From Rugalucina vietnamica (Eukaryota; Mollusca; Bivalvia; Lucinida; Lucinidae), in contig OZ024870.1 of NCBI GenBank assembly GCA_964017185.1, positions 28,605,621-28,669,620 on the forward strand: DNA of 64,000 nt, in the 5' to 3' direction. Below, one piece after another: positions 1 to 10,028 of the stretch. The notes beneath the pieces were generated by a model. The model worked only from the letters and a program-made list of their open reading frames with translations, did no database searches and had not been told where the DNA came from. The position numbers and the translations under genes were made by a program. Numbering within the stretch: position 1 is the first letter of the stretch; every line of letters starts with the position of its first letter.

Positions 1-1119
1 TCACAGAAGCAGGCTAGAGACTTGCACTTTCGGATTTAAGGATGTTCGCTGCTAACATTTGACATTTCGGAACTTCCGGTTTTTCTTTTGTTGAATATCT
101 CGTAAACTGTTGCATATATTTTCCAAATATTTTATATTTGGATACATAGTGATAATATGCATTGAATGAGCCATGAAAATTGTCAATCTAAGAAACTTCA
201 TTTTTTCACCCCACTTTCTGCAACTTTTCAGAAAATTTTAGTTGTCAGTAAAATTTAGGGGGTAGGGTAGATTAAACTTGTATATTGCACATCTTCAAAT
301 TAATTGCACTAGTTCGATGTTTATTTTAGCTGCAGTATATGTGTACATGGTCTTCTAAGTCAGTCTTTGTGTCTTTGTTGTGCTGGTTTTAAAATTTTAG
401 GTGGTTTTATGAAATGGGCTTTAAGAAACAAAACAGCCGAAAAAGGCTTAAAATGGCGATTTTCAAGTTGTTGGTTCTCTCTTATATGCACACTACCCTA
501 TATTTTTCTTTCGTTTATTCGAACAATTTTACAAAGTTCTATGTTGTGTGAAAATACAAGAAAAAGTTTGAATCAACAAATATGGGTTTGGCACATTTCA
601 AAATATTGAGTTTTTCCGACTTTTCAAGTATGGGGGTAGGGTTGGAAAAGGAGTCGTAAAATTTTGCCATCCACTTCAAGTTGCAAATTTTTCTGTGGTT
701 TTGGTCCAAAATAGTCTGCATTAAGTAAATATTATGACTTTTGAAAGCATTCTAGGTGTATTTTTGTTCAAGACAGGTATGTTTCAAAGAATTAAAAAAT
801 AAATTAATTTTACTAAATTTAAAACATGGTGCCCAGAGGTCTCCTTCAGAGGCCTGTAGCTTGAAAAAATGCACACTACCCTATATTTATTTTGTTTTCA
901 AATGTCTTGTGTTGTATTTTGGAATCAAAAAAGAGTGGTTAGAAAAAAAGTTTGAATACTTTTTCTTTGGCAGCGAACATCCTTAAGAAGGAGAGGAATT
1001 GTACTATCCGTGTAGCGAAAACAAAGGCGCTGATCAGCTTCGCGGTTACCGCGAAGCTGGTCTGCGCCTTTGTTTTCGCATATGCAAATTGTTGGTTTTC
1101 TCATGCACAGGCTCCTATA
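1..1119. mobile_element. MITE family A, copy 1 (interrupted by another element, cut by window edge)
   Basis: Family A is a roughly 230-bp inverted-repeat element. Full copies begin GAGCCRC..CATGRGAAAAC and end with the reverse complement, and they contain a strong internal palindrome (GATCAGCTTCGCGG / CCGCGAAGCTGATC) inside GCGAAAACAAAGGCGC. Here bases 1-39 and 983-1119 match the two halves of the right part of a full copy (compare 6130-6363), separated by the 943-bp element at 40-982. The left end lies outside the window. No coding capacity is seen. Confidence 0.75.
40..982. mobile_element. Non-autonomous TTAA-type DNA element, 943 bp, inside MITE A copy 1
   Basis: The ends are GGATGTTCGCTG at 40 and CAGCGAACATCC up to 982, a perfect 12-bp inverted repeat. 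Each end is flanked by TTAA (36-39 and 983-986). Removing the insert and one TTAA rejoins the family A sequence, as seen in other copies. TTAA duplications are typical of piggyBac and Kolobok transposons; which applies is not resolved. The interior is AT-rich, has a direct repeat containing CACACTACCCTATATTT (about 488 and 870), and holds no convincing gene. Confidence 0.8.
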
Positions 1120-1190
1120 AGAAACGAACAAATTGTCGTTGTTAAATCACAACAGCCTAAGGGCGAGGATAGGAGCTCCGCAAATTGATT

Positions 1191-1472
1191 CATTACGAAA
1201 ACACGTCCATGCAATATATAGCAAAAATTTTTTTGGTTGTAAAAATGAAAATTTTCACTGGAAAAAATTTGATTTTGTTTTTAATTTTTGCCCAAAACAT
1301 AGATTGTGGATACACGTTAGAACCGCCTCGGCGAGGCGGTTCTAACGAGTACCCACAATCTATGTTTTGGAGCAAAAATAAGAAAAATAGGTTTACCCCT
1401 GCATACCCCAGTTTCAGTATAAAAGTGGGGTTTAGGGGGATATTCATTGCACGGAGATGTTTTCCTGATGTA
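1191..1472. mobile_element. MITE family B, full palindromic copy
   Basis: Family B elements are foldbacks. The arms run from CATTACGAAAACA..CCATGCAAT through TTTTTGCYCAAAACATAGATTGTGG to a centre of GAACCGCCTCGGCGAGGCGGTTC (near 1320-1342), then return as the reverse complement to TTCATTGCA..GTTTTCC. Related copies are at 1591, 21977, 46324 and 47843. Apparent reading frames on both strands come from the palindrome. Confidence 0.75.
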
Positions 1473-1590
1473 ATTTCTTGTCTGACCGTTGCCAGATACT
1501 TTTATGTTTATCAGTCTTAATAAGTCTGCCACTTTGGTGAGATCACCATGTTTGTTTTGGTTGATTTTAGCTGGATGAGTTCCTTGTCGA

Positions 1591-1777
1591 CATTACAAAC
1601 ACACGCCCATGCAATAAACAGTACTTTGTTTGTTGTAGAAATGCATATTTTCAGCTGAAAATGTTTGATATTTTTCTTGTATTTCCTCAGAACATAGATT
1701 GTGGGTACACGTTGGAACCGCCTCGCTCTCGCGAGTATCCACAATCTATGATTTGAAGCAAAAAAGAAGAAAATATG
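1591..1777. mobile_element. MITE family B, truncated copy next to the LINE
   Basis: This matches the left arm and centre of family B (CATTACAAACACACGCCCAT, then AACATAGATTGTGGGTACACG and the GAACCGCCTCG centre). It loses its right arm around 1765-1777, where LINE-type sequence begins. The LINE may have inserted here, but no target duplication is obvious. Confidence 0.6.
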
Positions 1778-1998
1778 GCAGGCATGATTTACGTGGAAGG
1801 CCGCGGAATGTAAACAATCGTAGTGTAAAACCACGTGACAAGAGTACTACGGGTGCAGCAAAGGCACAGCAAAATAAACAAAAGGACAAACTTAATTCAT
1901 CGTCGAGCAGTGAACCAATAAGCACTCAAAATAAAGTCTAGGACAGACAGGACAGTGTCAATTTTGAGAATAAGTCTGTACCAAATAGTCGTGACAAT

Positions 1999-4900
1999 AT
2001 GAGAAAACATATGAATACATGTAAAAACATTCGATTTGCGCTTCTAAACGTACAGGGTTTAATTACGAAACGTCTCAATAAATTAAACACAAGTGAACTC
2101 CGAACTATTTTTCAAAATAATGATATAATCTGCTTGACTGAGGTTTGGGGTGATCCGTCTCTGTGTGTTGACGGGTTTACGCATTATGAACTACATAGAC
2201 AACTGAATAATATATCATGCACTCGCAATTCAGGGGGAATAATCATATATGTTAGAAACGAGTTTGCTTCAGATGATATACTGTTCAACAAAGTTAATGA
2301 TACACATATATGGTTAAAATTGAACCATAGCATTTTTGATTTTGTAAACGATGTTTATTTGTGTCTTTGTTATATACCACCATCAAATTCTAGTAGACAG
2401 GGTATTATTGAATCAAATATTTTTGATGATATATTACAAAATATCACGCATATAAAACACATTACGAATGATGCTTGTAACATTATATTGGTTGGAGATT
2501 TAAATAGCAGAATAGGACAGGACTGTGACTACGTCGCTGATGACTTTGCTACACATGTATTTGCTTTGCCAGATGATTATATTCCTGACCAAAGTATACC
2601 ACGAAAATCGCAGGATCAAGTCACAAACCAAAATGGCCGACTACTGTTGGAATTGCTTAAGCAAACTGGGCTTCGTGTAGCAAATGGGCGTGTCTGTGAA
2701 GATAAAGATATTGGTTCTTTCACTTTCGTGAGTAGCAGAGGCAGCAGTCTCGTTGATTACTGTATTGTAAATCCTGAATTATTATCAGATTTTAATTCTT
2801 TTTATGTACATGACCCGAATATTGTATCGGATCATTGCTTGATAGAATTCTCTCTTATTTCTAATGTCGAACGTCATGAGTCACATGAATGTAATGATCA
2901 GTCGTCATACTCTTATTACAAATGGAATAATAACCACAAGGAAGAGTATATTAATAGCATATCGACAGAGCAATTTCAGGAACGATTGACTTCATTGATT
3001 GATATTGTTGATGATGCTGCTTGCGCAAATGATATCGATGCTTCTATCTCAGACTTTTCCGAACTAACGCATTCAGTTTGTGACCCATTATTTACTAAAA
3101 CAAAGAAAGTAAAAACACCAGGCAATACGCAAGAAAAGCCTGAACCGTATACATTTGATAATTATTGCTCTGAAAAAAGAAAATCATTTTTTCAGTTTTT
3201 GAATATATTTCGTAAAAGTGCTGCTAATAGAAAAAACATGGTCAAAGCACGAACCGAGTATAAAAATGCCGTTAGGAAATTCAATTTTGAAAGAGATAGA
3301 CAAAAAAGCTTCAAATTGCTCAATGCTAAAGTTAAAAATGCAAAAGACTACTGGAAACTATTGAAAAGTTCCATTTCCCAGCCGAAATCGAAAAATATAT
3401 CCATTGATGTTTTTGAAAACTATTTCAGGGCGGTAAATAACCCCGAAGATCGATTTTTTCAACCCGATGAAGATATATTATTTTTCAATGAGCGATTTTT
3501 AAATTCAGAAACACAAATTATGTTTGATGAACTTAATGTTAATATAACTGTTGAAGAAATACGTAAAGCGATCGGTCAGTTAAAAAATGGGCGTAGTGGT
3601 GGACCAGACAAGTTTTTGAATGAATTTTTCGTACACGGATCAAATACACTTTTACCATATTTGTATAGTCTATTTAATAAAATATTAAATATCGGATACT
3701 TCCCGGAATCATGGAGTGAAGGTTTCATAGTACCATTGCATAAAAAAGGAAAACTTGATGATGTAAACAATTTTAGGGGTATTACTTTATTAAGTATAGT
3801 GGGTAAACTTTTCAGTAGAATTTTAAATAACAGGTTGACTGAATGGGCGGAGGAATATTATGTTTATATAGAGGCACAAGCCGGTTTCAGAGAGAGTATG
3901 AGTACAATAGATAATTTATTTGTTCTTCATGGGCTAATAAGCCATACTATAAATACTGGTGAGAAATTATTTTGCGCCTTTGTAGATTTTACAAAAGCGT
4001 TTGATTATGTTGTTCGCGATATTCTATGGTACAAATTAATTAAACTGGGAGTGAGGGGTAAGATCTTTTAAAAAATGTAGTAATGTCAATGTATAAACAG
4101 ATTAAATCACGAGTAAAACTAGACTGTAATATCAGTACAGGTTTCAGTTGCGAGCTTGGCGTACGTCAAGGAGAATGTTTATCTCCATTTCTTTTCGCGA
4201 TGTATCTCAATGATTTAGAGGATGAATTTTATCTTAAAGGCAGTACTGGGATAGATATAGGTATGCTAAAGATTTTTTTTATTATTATATGCTGATGACA
4301 TTGTTATATTCGCAAATACTGCTCAAGAATTGCAAAGAAATTTAGATATTTTATCAGAGTATTGTCTCAGAAATCGATTAGTTGTCAACACAATTAAAAC
4401 CAAAATAATGATTTTTCGCACAGGGGGTATACTGCCAAGAGATATGAAATTTTATTATAACAATATAGAATTAGAAATTGTAAGTAAATTTTCGTACCTG
4501 GGTATGGTTTTTACTACGGGTGGGTCTTTTTCTGCATGCCAAGAAACCCTAGCTGGTCAAGGTATGAAAGCCATTTATAAGCTTAATAGGTTACTTTGTA
4601 ATTTTACTAATATTACGCCAAAACACAGACTAGAATTATTTGATAAATTAGTTACACCAGTTTTAAATTATGGCAGTGAAATATGGGGGTTTTGTCAAGC
4701 AAAACAAATTGAAAGGACGCATATGATGTTTTGTAAACAATTACTTGGAGTTAAAACTTCAACACAAAATGATTTTATTTATGGCGAATTCGGAAGAATT
4801 GATTATTATTCACGAAGACTATATATTATCATTAAATACTGGTTTAAAATACTTCAAGCTAGTGACAGGAAAAATACAAAATTCATATATGGGTTAATGT

Positions 4901-5496
4901 TAAACGATATTGACGAAAGACCTAACGCCAAAAATTGGGCAGCTTTTGTTAAGAATACACTTTCTAATCTCGGTTTCTTTCATGTCTGGGAAGCACAAGG
5001 GGTTGGGGATGTGAATAATTTTCTGTCAGTTTTTAAGCAAAGGGTAAAAGATCACTTTATTCAAAGTTGGCATGAACGGTTAAACAAATCCAGCAGAGCA
5101 TCATTTTATAGGGAAATATGTGTTTTTGAATTTCAACCATACTTAGAAAAGGTAGTTAATAAAAAATTTCGAAACGCTTTATCAAAAATTAGGTTATCTT
5201 CACATAGACTACACATTGAATCTGGTCGTTGGAAAAGACCACACTCTACTCCAAGAGAAAATCGTGTATGTTTCCATTGTAATATTTTAGAAGATGAGTT
5301 TCATTTTATTTTCGAATGTTCTTTGTATGATGATGAAAGATGTCTTTTTATCAAACCTTATTTTAGACGTAGATATAGTATGTTTAAACTGATTGAATTG
5401 TTCCAGTCATCAAATAAAGGAACACTTAATAAATTAGGAAACTATATTCACAAATGTTTCGAAAAGCGTACAGAGCTTTTCTTGCGTAGAAACTAA
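1999..5496 (+). pseudogene. LINE endonuclease-reverse transcriptase ORF, broken by two frameshifts
   Basis: The first segment (1999-4071) opens with an APE-type endonuclease: ALLNVQGL at residues ~13-20, LTEVWGD at ~45-51, VGDLNSR at ~161-167 and SDHCLIEF at ~274-281. It continues into reverse transcriptase (VPLHKKGK, NFRGITLLS, FVDFTKAFDYV). The frame breaks in a T/A run near 4065-4071, continues at about 4068-4295 (GVRQGECLSPFLF), and returns to the first frame through a T run near 4270, restoring the catalytic LLYADDIVIF box at about 4285. The last segment to 5496 carries CFHCNILEDEFHF..EC, a C-C-H-C knuckle. Both breaks fall in homopolymers, so recent decay or sequencing error are both possible. 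Confidence 0.85.
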
Positions 5497-5520
5497 TAAT
5501 GTTTATAATGTATTCGTCAT

Positions 5521-5567
5521 GTTTTTTTTTTTTTTTTTTTTTTTTTTTTCTCTCTCTCTCTCTCTCT
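5521..5567. repeat. Poly-T followed by (CT)n tract
   Basis: About 28 T residues followed by CT repeats, within the LINE 3' untranslated region. Confidence 0.9.
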
Positions 5568-6129
5568 TAAAGTATACGATGTTATATATGTAAATGTATG
5601 ATGTTATTTGGAGATGAATTAACTAGACTAAGTTTTAATCTCTAATGTAACCTATACGTCGTCTTGTGTTTCGTTTCGGCAAGACGATGTCCGGGTTTAC
5701 ATGAGAGCTATGGTGTCTATAATCGGCTGTAGACTGTATAATGTCCTTATTTTGAAATAAGGTCATTGTTCAGTCCAGCTTTGTTAATGCCTAGACTAGC
5801 ACATATTAAGTAAATGCAGTATTGTTGACGTAACATACATATATATCAAATGATTTATATTTTGCAAATATTGTCATATTATGAAATTATAGTCTTTGTC
5901 AAATGTTGTATATCAGGTATTAATATTTGCACACTGTCCGCCATGGCGCCTCTGTTTCGCATATTTTATATTTATTATTTGCTCATGGGTCAGAATTGAC
6001 CTACTGCAGATATTGTTAAAAAAGTTTGTAAGGTTAGTGGTAGGATGACCTCGACCTCCACTAACCTATGACGAGGTAAATAAAGTTCTTGTTCTTGTTC
6101 TTGTTCTATATACCCAAGTTTTACAATAT

Positions 6130-6363
6130 GAGCATGTGCATGAGAAAACCAACAATTTGCATAGGCGAAAACAAAGCCGCAGATCAGCTTCGCGGTAACC
6201 GCGAAGCTGATCAGCGCCTTTGTTTTCGCTACACGGATAGAACAATCCCTCTCCTACTTAAATACAAAATTTCAAGCCTCTAACCATCTTCTGTGACTGA
6301 ACAGGCCGGTTTTTGTCGGACCTATTCGGAACCCAAATTGTTGGTTTTCTCATGCACAGGCTC
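6130..6363. mobile_element. MITE family A, full copy 2
   Basis: Starts GAGCATGTGCATGAGAAAAC and ends TTTTCTCATGCACAGGCTC, with the internal GCGAAGC palindrome and the TACTTAAA and CTGTGACTGAACAGGCCGG blocks. ATAT flanks both sides, consistent with a short target duplication. Confidence 0.85.
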
Positions 6364-6539
6364 ATATAAAATTGGTGTTTCAGGGGATATATACTTTTCA
6401 TGGTCATGTTTTTCTGGTGTTGTTTGAAGTTGTCTTCTTAATATTCATAAGTTTTGTATATACCTTAAAACTAGGTTCCAAAATTTGTTCATCAATATCA
6501 AGAATGTTCAAACCATCCGTGTCCAAAGAATTGATATTT

Positions 6540-6767
6540 GAGCCACCACATGGGAAAACCAACAATCTGCATAGGCGAAAACAAAGACGCAGATCAGCTT
6601 CGCGGTAACCGCGAAGCTGATCAGCGCCATTGTTTTCGCTACTCGGATACTCCTCTTCTACTTAAATCCGAAATTTCAAGCTTTTAGTCTGCTTCTGTAG
6701 CTGTACAGGCCGGTTTGTGTAGGACCTTTTCGGAAACCACATTGTTGGTTTTCCCACGAGGCGGCTC
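6540..6767. mobile_element. MITE family A, full copy 3
   Basis: Ends are GAGCCACCACATGGGAAAAC and GTTTTCCCACGAGGCGGCTC. The internal palindrome is intact. ATTT flanks both sides. Confidence 0.85.
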
Positions 6768-6808
6768 ATTTATCTACACTGCGCTGGAGTTAAGAAAGAT
6801 TTGACCAG

Positions 6809-6809
<1 letters not shown>

Positions 6810-6841
<32 letters not shown>
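6810..6841. repeat. Poly-A tract
   Basis: About 31 consecutive A residues, with no retroelement body recognised just upstream. Confidence 0.9.
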
Positions 6842-6843
<2 letters not shown>

Positions 6844-6993
6844 TGTACATACTGTTTCAGAGCAATTCTTTCAATCTTACAATCGTCATCTTATCTTTTC
6901 ATCCAGAATGACATTCGAAACAATCGGGTTCCGAGGAGCATTGAAAGTGCCAAAAGGTAAGTACATGGACAATTATACACCGTCCGCGCCCGC

Positions 6994-7047
<54 letters not shown>
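6994..7047. repeat. (GT)n microsatellite, first of a pair
   Basis: An uninterrupted TG/GT dinucleotide run. Open Val/Cys frames across it are artefacts of the repeat. Confidence 0.95.
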
Positions 7048-7050
<3 letters not shown>

Positions 7051-7117
7051 GCAGGCGTTAGATTATATTATGCCTCCAACTTTGAAAAAACTGGAAGGAC
7101 ATATTGTTTTGGGCTTC

Positions 7118-7120
<3 letters not shown>

Positions 7121-7163
<43 letters not shown>
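7121..7163. repeat. (GT)n microsatellite, second of a pair
   Basis: A second GT run about 75 bp after the first, in the same phase and strand. Confidence 0.95.
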
Positions 7164-7164
<1 letters not shown>

Positions 7165-7313
7165 TCACACTATCTGGGAAACTTGAAACTTTTGAACGGT
7201 GAAAGCTAGGGTTTTGAAATTTCATATACATATTCCTCATGAAAAAAGCATGAACTCGTATTTTTCATGACAGTTATGCCCCTTTTCTAGTTTCTGAATT
7301 ATGTTCCTTTGAT

Positions 7314-7374
7314 TTATTTTATTTTATTTTATTTATTTATTTATTTATTTTTTTTTATTTTTTTTTTTTTTTTT
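7314..7374. repeat. T-rich (TTTA)n and poly-T tract
   Basis: Low-complexity ATTT repeats grading into poly-T. From 7375 to 7715 I see only AT-rich unique sequence. Confidence 0.85.
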
Positions 7375-7725
7375 GAAAATCATGTTTGCAAGATATCTTT
7401 AAACATGTTTGAGCAATAACCTTCATATATAGCATACAGATTGAGGCTTAGAAGTAGTTCTCCTGGTGAACTTTTTAGAGAACATTTTGTCAAAATTTGA
7501 AGAAAAAAAAATGCAATACTTTTAAAAGATACTTAAATTATTATACTGTTTGGAAGCAGTAGAAACATTCAAATGGAGAAGGGGGCTCATATTGTACAAT
7601 TTCGGGTAATTAATAATGATGATTTTCAATAGAAAAATCATCCACACTGTATTGAGAGGAAGGACGGGTTAAACCCATGCCCTAATACATTATTTGAATG
7701 GTCTTTTTCATGCACTCCAGACCAC

Positions 7726-7732
7726 TATATAA
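7726..7732 (+). promoter_or_regulatory. Candidate TATA box of the CAP-ZP gene
   Basis: TATATAA in the context CCACTATATAAGCTGG. About 57 bases after it comes a strong 5' splice site (GCG|GTAAGT at 7789), and the first recognisable coding exon of a large plus-strand gene follows 2.2 kb later. The link is positional inference; 5' transcript ends would decide it. Confidence 0.35.
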
Positions 7733-7756
7733 GCTGGCTTTTGGTTCTAATCTGCT

Positions 7757-7788
7757 GTTCTGTTGTGTCCTACATACATGTAGACGCG
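7757..7788 (+). other. Possible untranslated exon 1 of the CAP-ZP gene
   Basis: This runs from an expected start about 30 bases after the TATA-like box to the donor GCG|GTAAGT. The only ATG in it is followed directly by TAG, so it would be non-coding. No RNA evidence is available. Confidence 0.3.
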
Positions 7789-7797
7789 GTAAGTATT

Positions 7798-8312
7798 TTC
7801 CATTTATTATATAGCTATAAATATCAAATGATTAAAACATAAGGATAAAAGCCGAGTAACAAGTGTGCAGATATCAGTCGATATCGGCACACTTACTTGA
7901 TATTGCACACTTTGTTAAAAGCGAAAAAATCTTTTTGTAAAACATTGCAGAATCCTTGACTTGACAGCCATCATGCAATATTGCGAATTTGGGACTTCAA
8001 CTCTAATGACGTCATCTTCATCTGACGTCGCGTGGAAAATGACGTCATACCGTGAACCTGAATTTTGACAATCTCAGATTTAATAAATTTAAGCCCCAAA
8101 AGAGAAAAAGAATTTCAGAAATTGATTCAATTGCAAAATTTGCTTCAGAAAAGTAACAGTGCAAAAATGATATCGTCTGATATTGCACTAGTGCAAAAGT
8201 GATATCACTTATGGGTATTATCGCGGCCTCCGTGTAGAGATTTCATTTTTTAAACTCTCATTAAAACATCAAATATAAGCAGCAGATATTTTATAGCTAT
8301 ATAATAAAAGGG
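7798..8312. mobile_element. MITE family C, about 515 bp
   Basis: The ends form an inverted repeat: CCATTTATTATATAGCTATA near 7800 and TATAGCTATATAATAAAAGG near 8312. The interior is rich in GATATC, TGCACA and TGACGTCA motifs and contains smaller inverted repeats. No gene is seen. Confidence 0.6.
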
Positions 8313-8333
8313 TTATTGCACTGATATCGGTGA

Positions 8334-8407
8334 ATATTGTCCCGAGTTGGGATATCGAAGGACGCTCGCAAACTCGCGTCCTTCGATATCCCAACTCGGG
8401 ACAATAT
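8334..8407. repeat. Perfect 32-bp palindrome with a 10-bp loop
   Basis: Arms 8334-8365 and 8376-8407 are exact reverse complements (ATATTGTCCCGAGTTGGG.. and its complement), with the loop TCGCAAACTC. It would form a strong hairpin. It shares short GATATC and ATATTG words with element C next to it and may belong to a related foldback element. Confidence 0.9.
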
Positions 8408-8640
8408 TATAAAACCGATACCACGGTAAAAGGGCTTGATTTGGTATCAAGGCAATAATTGATTTTGAAAACTTTAAGGTAAGTGTGCAAAACTGCTTAA
8501 AATGAAAACAGAAAAGACAGCTTACAGCAACCCTTAATACGTTTTAGGACGGTACTTCTTCACAACCTGACCAAATTCAACTTTTAAAAAAGCTAAATTT
8601 AAAAAATGAAATGCTTACTAGTATGCATATTCTTAGATAT

Positions 8641-8875
8641 GAGCCACTGCATGAGAAAACAAACAATTTGCGGTTCCGACCAGGTCTGACACAAACCGGC
8701 CTGTACAGTCATAGAAGGTTACTAGACGCTTGAAACTTTGGGTTTAAGACGAAGAGGGACAATACTATCCGACGGTCGAAAACAAAGGCGCTGATCAGCT
8801 ATGAAGTTACTGCACAGCTGATCTGCGTCTTTGTTTTCGCAATTGAATGTTGTTGGTTTTCATATGCAGCGGCTC
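8641..8875. mobile_element. MITE family A, copy 4 (reverse orientation)
   Basis: Begins GAGCCACTGCATGAGAAAAC and ends CATATGCAGCGGCTC. The internal palindrome is more diverged (CAGCTATGAAGTTACTG) than in other copies, so this looks older. Between here and 9952 I see no repeat or gene that I can name; the missing signal-peptide exon should lie in 7.8-9.95 kb. Confidence 0.8.
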
Positions 8876-9952
8876 ACATGATTTAGAACAGAAGAAATAA
8901 GGCGGTAGGCTTTCATGTCAAAACAACTCAAATTAATCTGAAACTGATAAGAAAGTTTCCTCATTTTCACAAATATTTAAAAAAAATAATAAATCACAAA
9001 CATGCATTTTTGTTAAAGATTTTCTCTTAATTTTGAAAGTCTCTCAGTTGTGACTGGCCTAAAAAGTGAAGTTTTGGAACTCAAGTGTGTACGTTTGGAA
9101 ACAAAAATGAATTTTAAGCACTGTGGCATTTTTGTGGCTTTAATTTCAAAAGATAGGTTTGGAATATGTTAGCAAAACAGTTTACATTTCTTTCGCTGTC
9201 TTTCGCTACTAACTGTCAAATGTTCTTATTGAATCAGTGGAAACGGAAGAAATTTTCATGGGAGAACTTGGTGTAACGTGTAAAAATTGATTTTCATTTC
9301 GATTAAAATTGAATGAGAAAATTTTGTCATCTTAAATAATGCAAATCGGGAAAGATTTGCTCTGCGCATGCGCACACTTTTTAACCTCAAATGATCAAGA
9401 CATAAGGTCAGCTACTCCCTTTCTTAAATTCATGAAAAAGAAGTTCCATGATAAACAAGCTCGTAATTAAAACCATCATGTGTCATTGAAAGGTGGGGGG
9501 TGGGGTACTTTTAATTTTATTTCTTCAACATGTTAGTTATCTGCTGGGCGGTACATGGTGAGTTTGCATTGGGGTTTATAGCCAGTTTAAAGTGTACCAC
9601 TATTTTAATGCTTGGGCATGCGCATTGTGTGTTGTACTACTTTCAGCATGCCTGTGGTCGGCATTGAATAACTCCGAAAATACTCATTAAAATGAAAATC
9701 GGTTTCTTGCATTTTGAAGTCTGATATCTAATGCAGAAGCAGAAAATGCAATGATTTCTGATTACATCATAATTTGCTCAAAATTTAGTGGAATATGATT
9801 GTTGCATTTCTTTTTTTGTTCAGTATATATTAGTCCGAGGACTTGAAAATAATTTTAGAGGTCAAGCCTCATATTTCCATTAGGAATGCAGTTTATCTGC
9901 TAAGATTTCCAACGGTTGGGCCCAAACTAAGTATATATATGTATACTTTCAG

Positions 9953-10028
9953 GCATGCGATGCTAAGTACCAGGTCATTTCAGGGCATTCAGCATGCTTA
10001 AGTCAAGCCTCCAACTTCGTTTCTGGTG
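9953..10028 (+). CDS. CAP-ZP gene exon 2 (N-terminal Cys motif)
   Basis: Acceptor TACTTTCAG|GC and donor GGTG|GTGAGT. The 25 whole codons read ACDAKYQVISG followed by a second Cys near residue 15, the N-terminal pattern I associate with molluscan CAP proteins just after the signal peptide. It starts in phase 0 and ends in phase 1, matching exon 3. A minus-strand frame over this stretch is a shadow. Confidence 0.8.

Larger units (their letters stand above)
1778..6108 (+). mobile_element. Non-LTR retrotransposon (LINE), APE endonuclease type, nearly full length
   Basis: This holds a short basic N-terminal region, an endonuclease-RT reading frame, a C-terminal Cys/His knuckle and a 3' untranslated region ending in AATAAA followed by repeats of GTTCTT (about 6080-6108). 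The 5' end is uncertain and may lie near 1770. A small open stretch (1771-1941) rich in K, R and S could be the end of a first ORF. A T-run followed by CT repeats (5521-5567) sits just after the coding part. The copy is inactive as read because of two frameshifts. Clade is not assigned; the CCHC-like C terminus fits the CR1/L2/Jockey group. Confidence 0.85.

Noticed and set aside
1185-1532. Overlapping ORFs on both strands around 1.2-1.5 kb
   Set aside because: Generated by the palindromic MITE family B.
6908-7240. Open frames across the GT repeats encoding runs of Cys-Val
   Set aside because: They are products of (GT)n microsatellites, open on several frames and both strands, with no splice or domain support.
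9795-9833. MIVAFLFLFSIY as signal peptide start
   Set aside because: Stop codon after 12 codons and no donor in the phase needed by exon 2.
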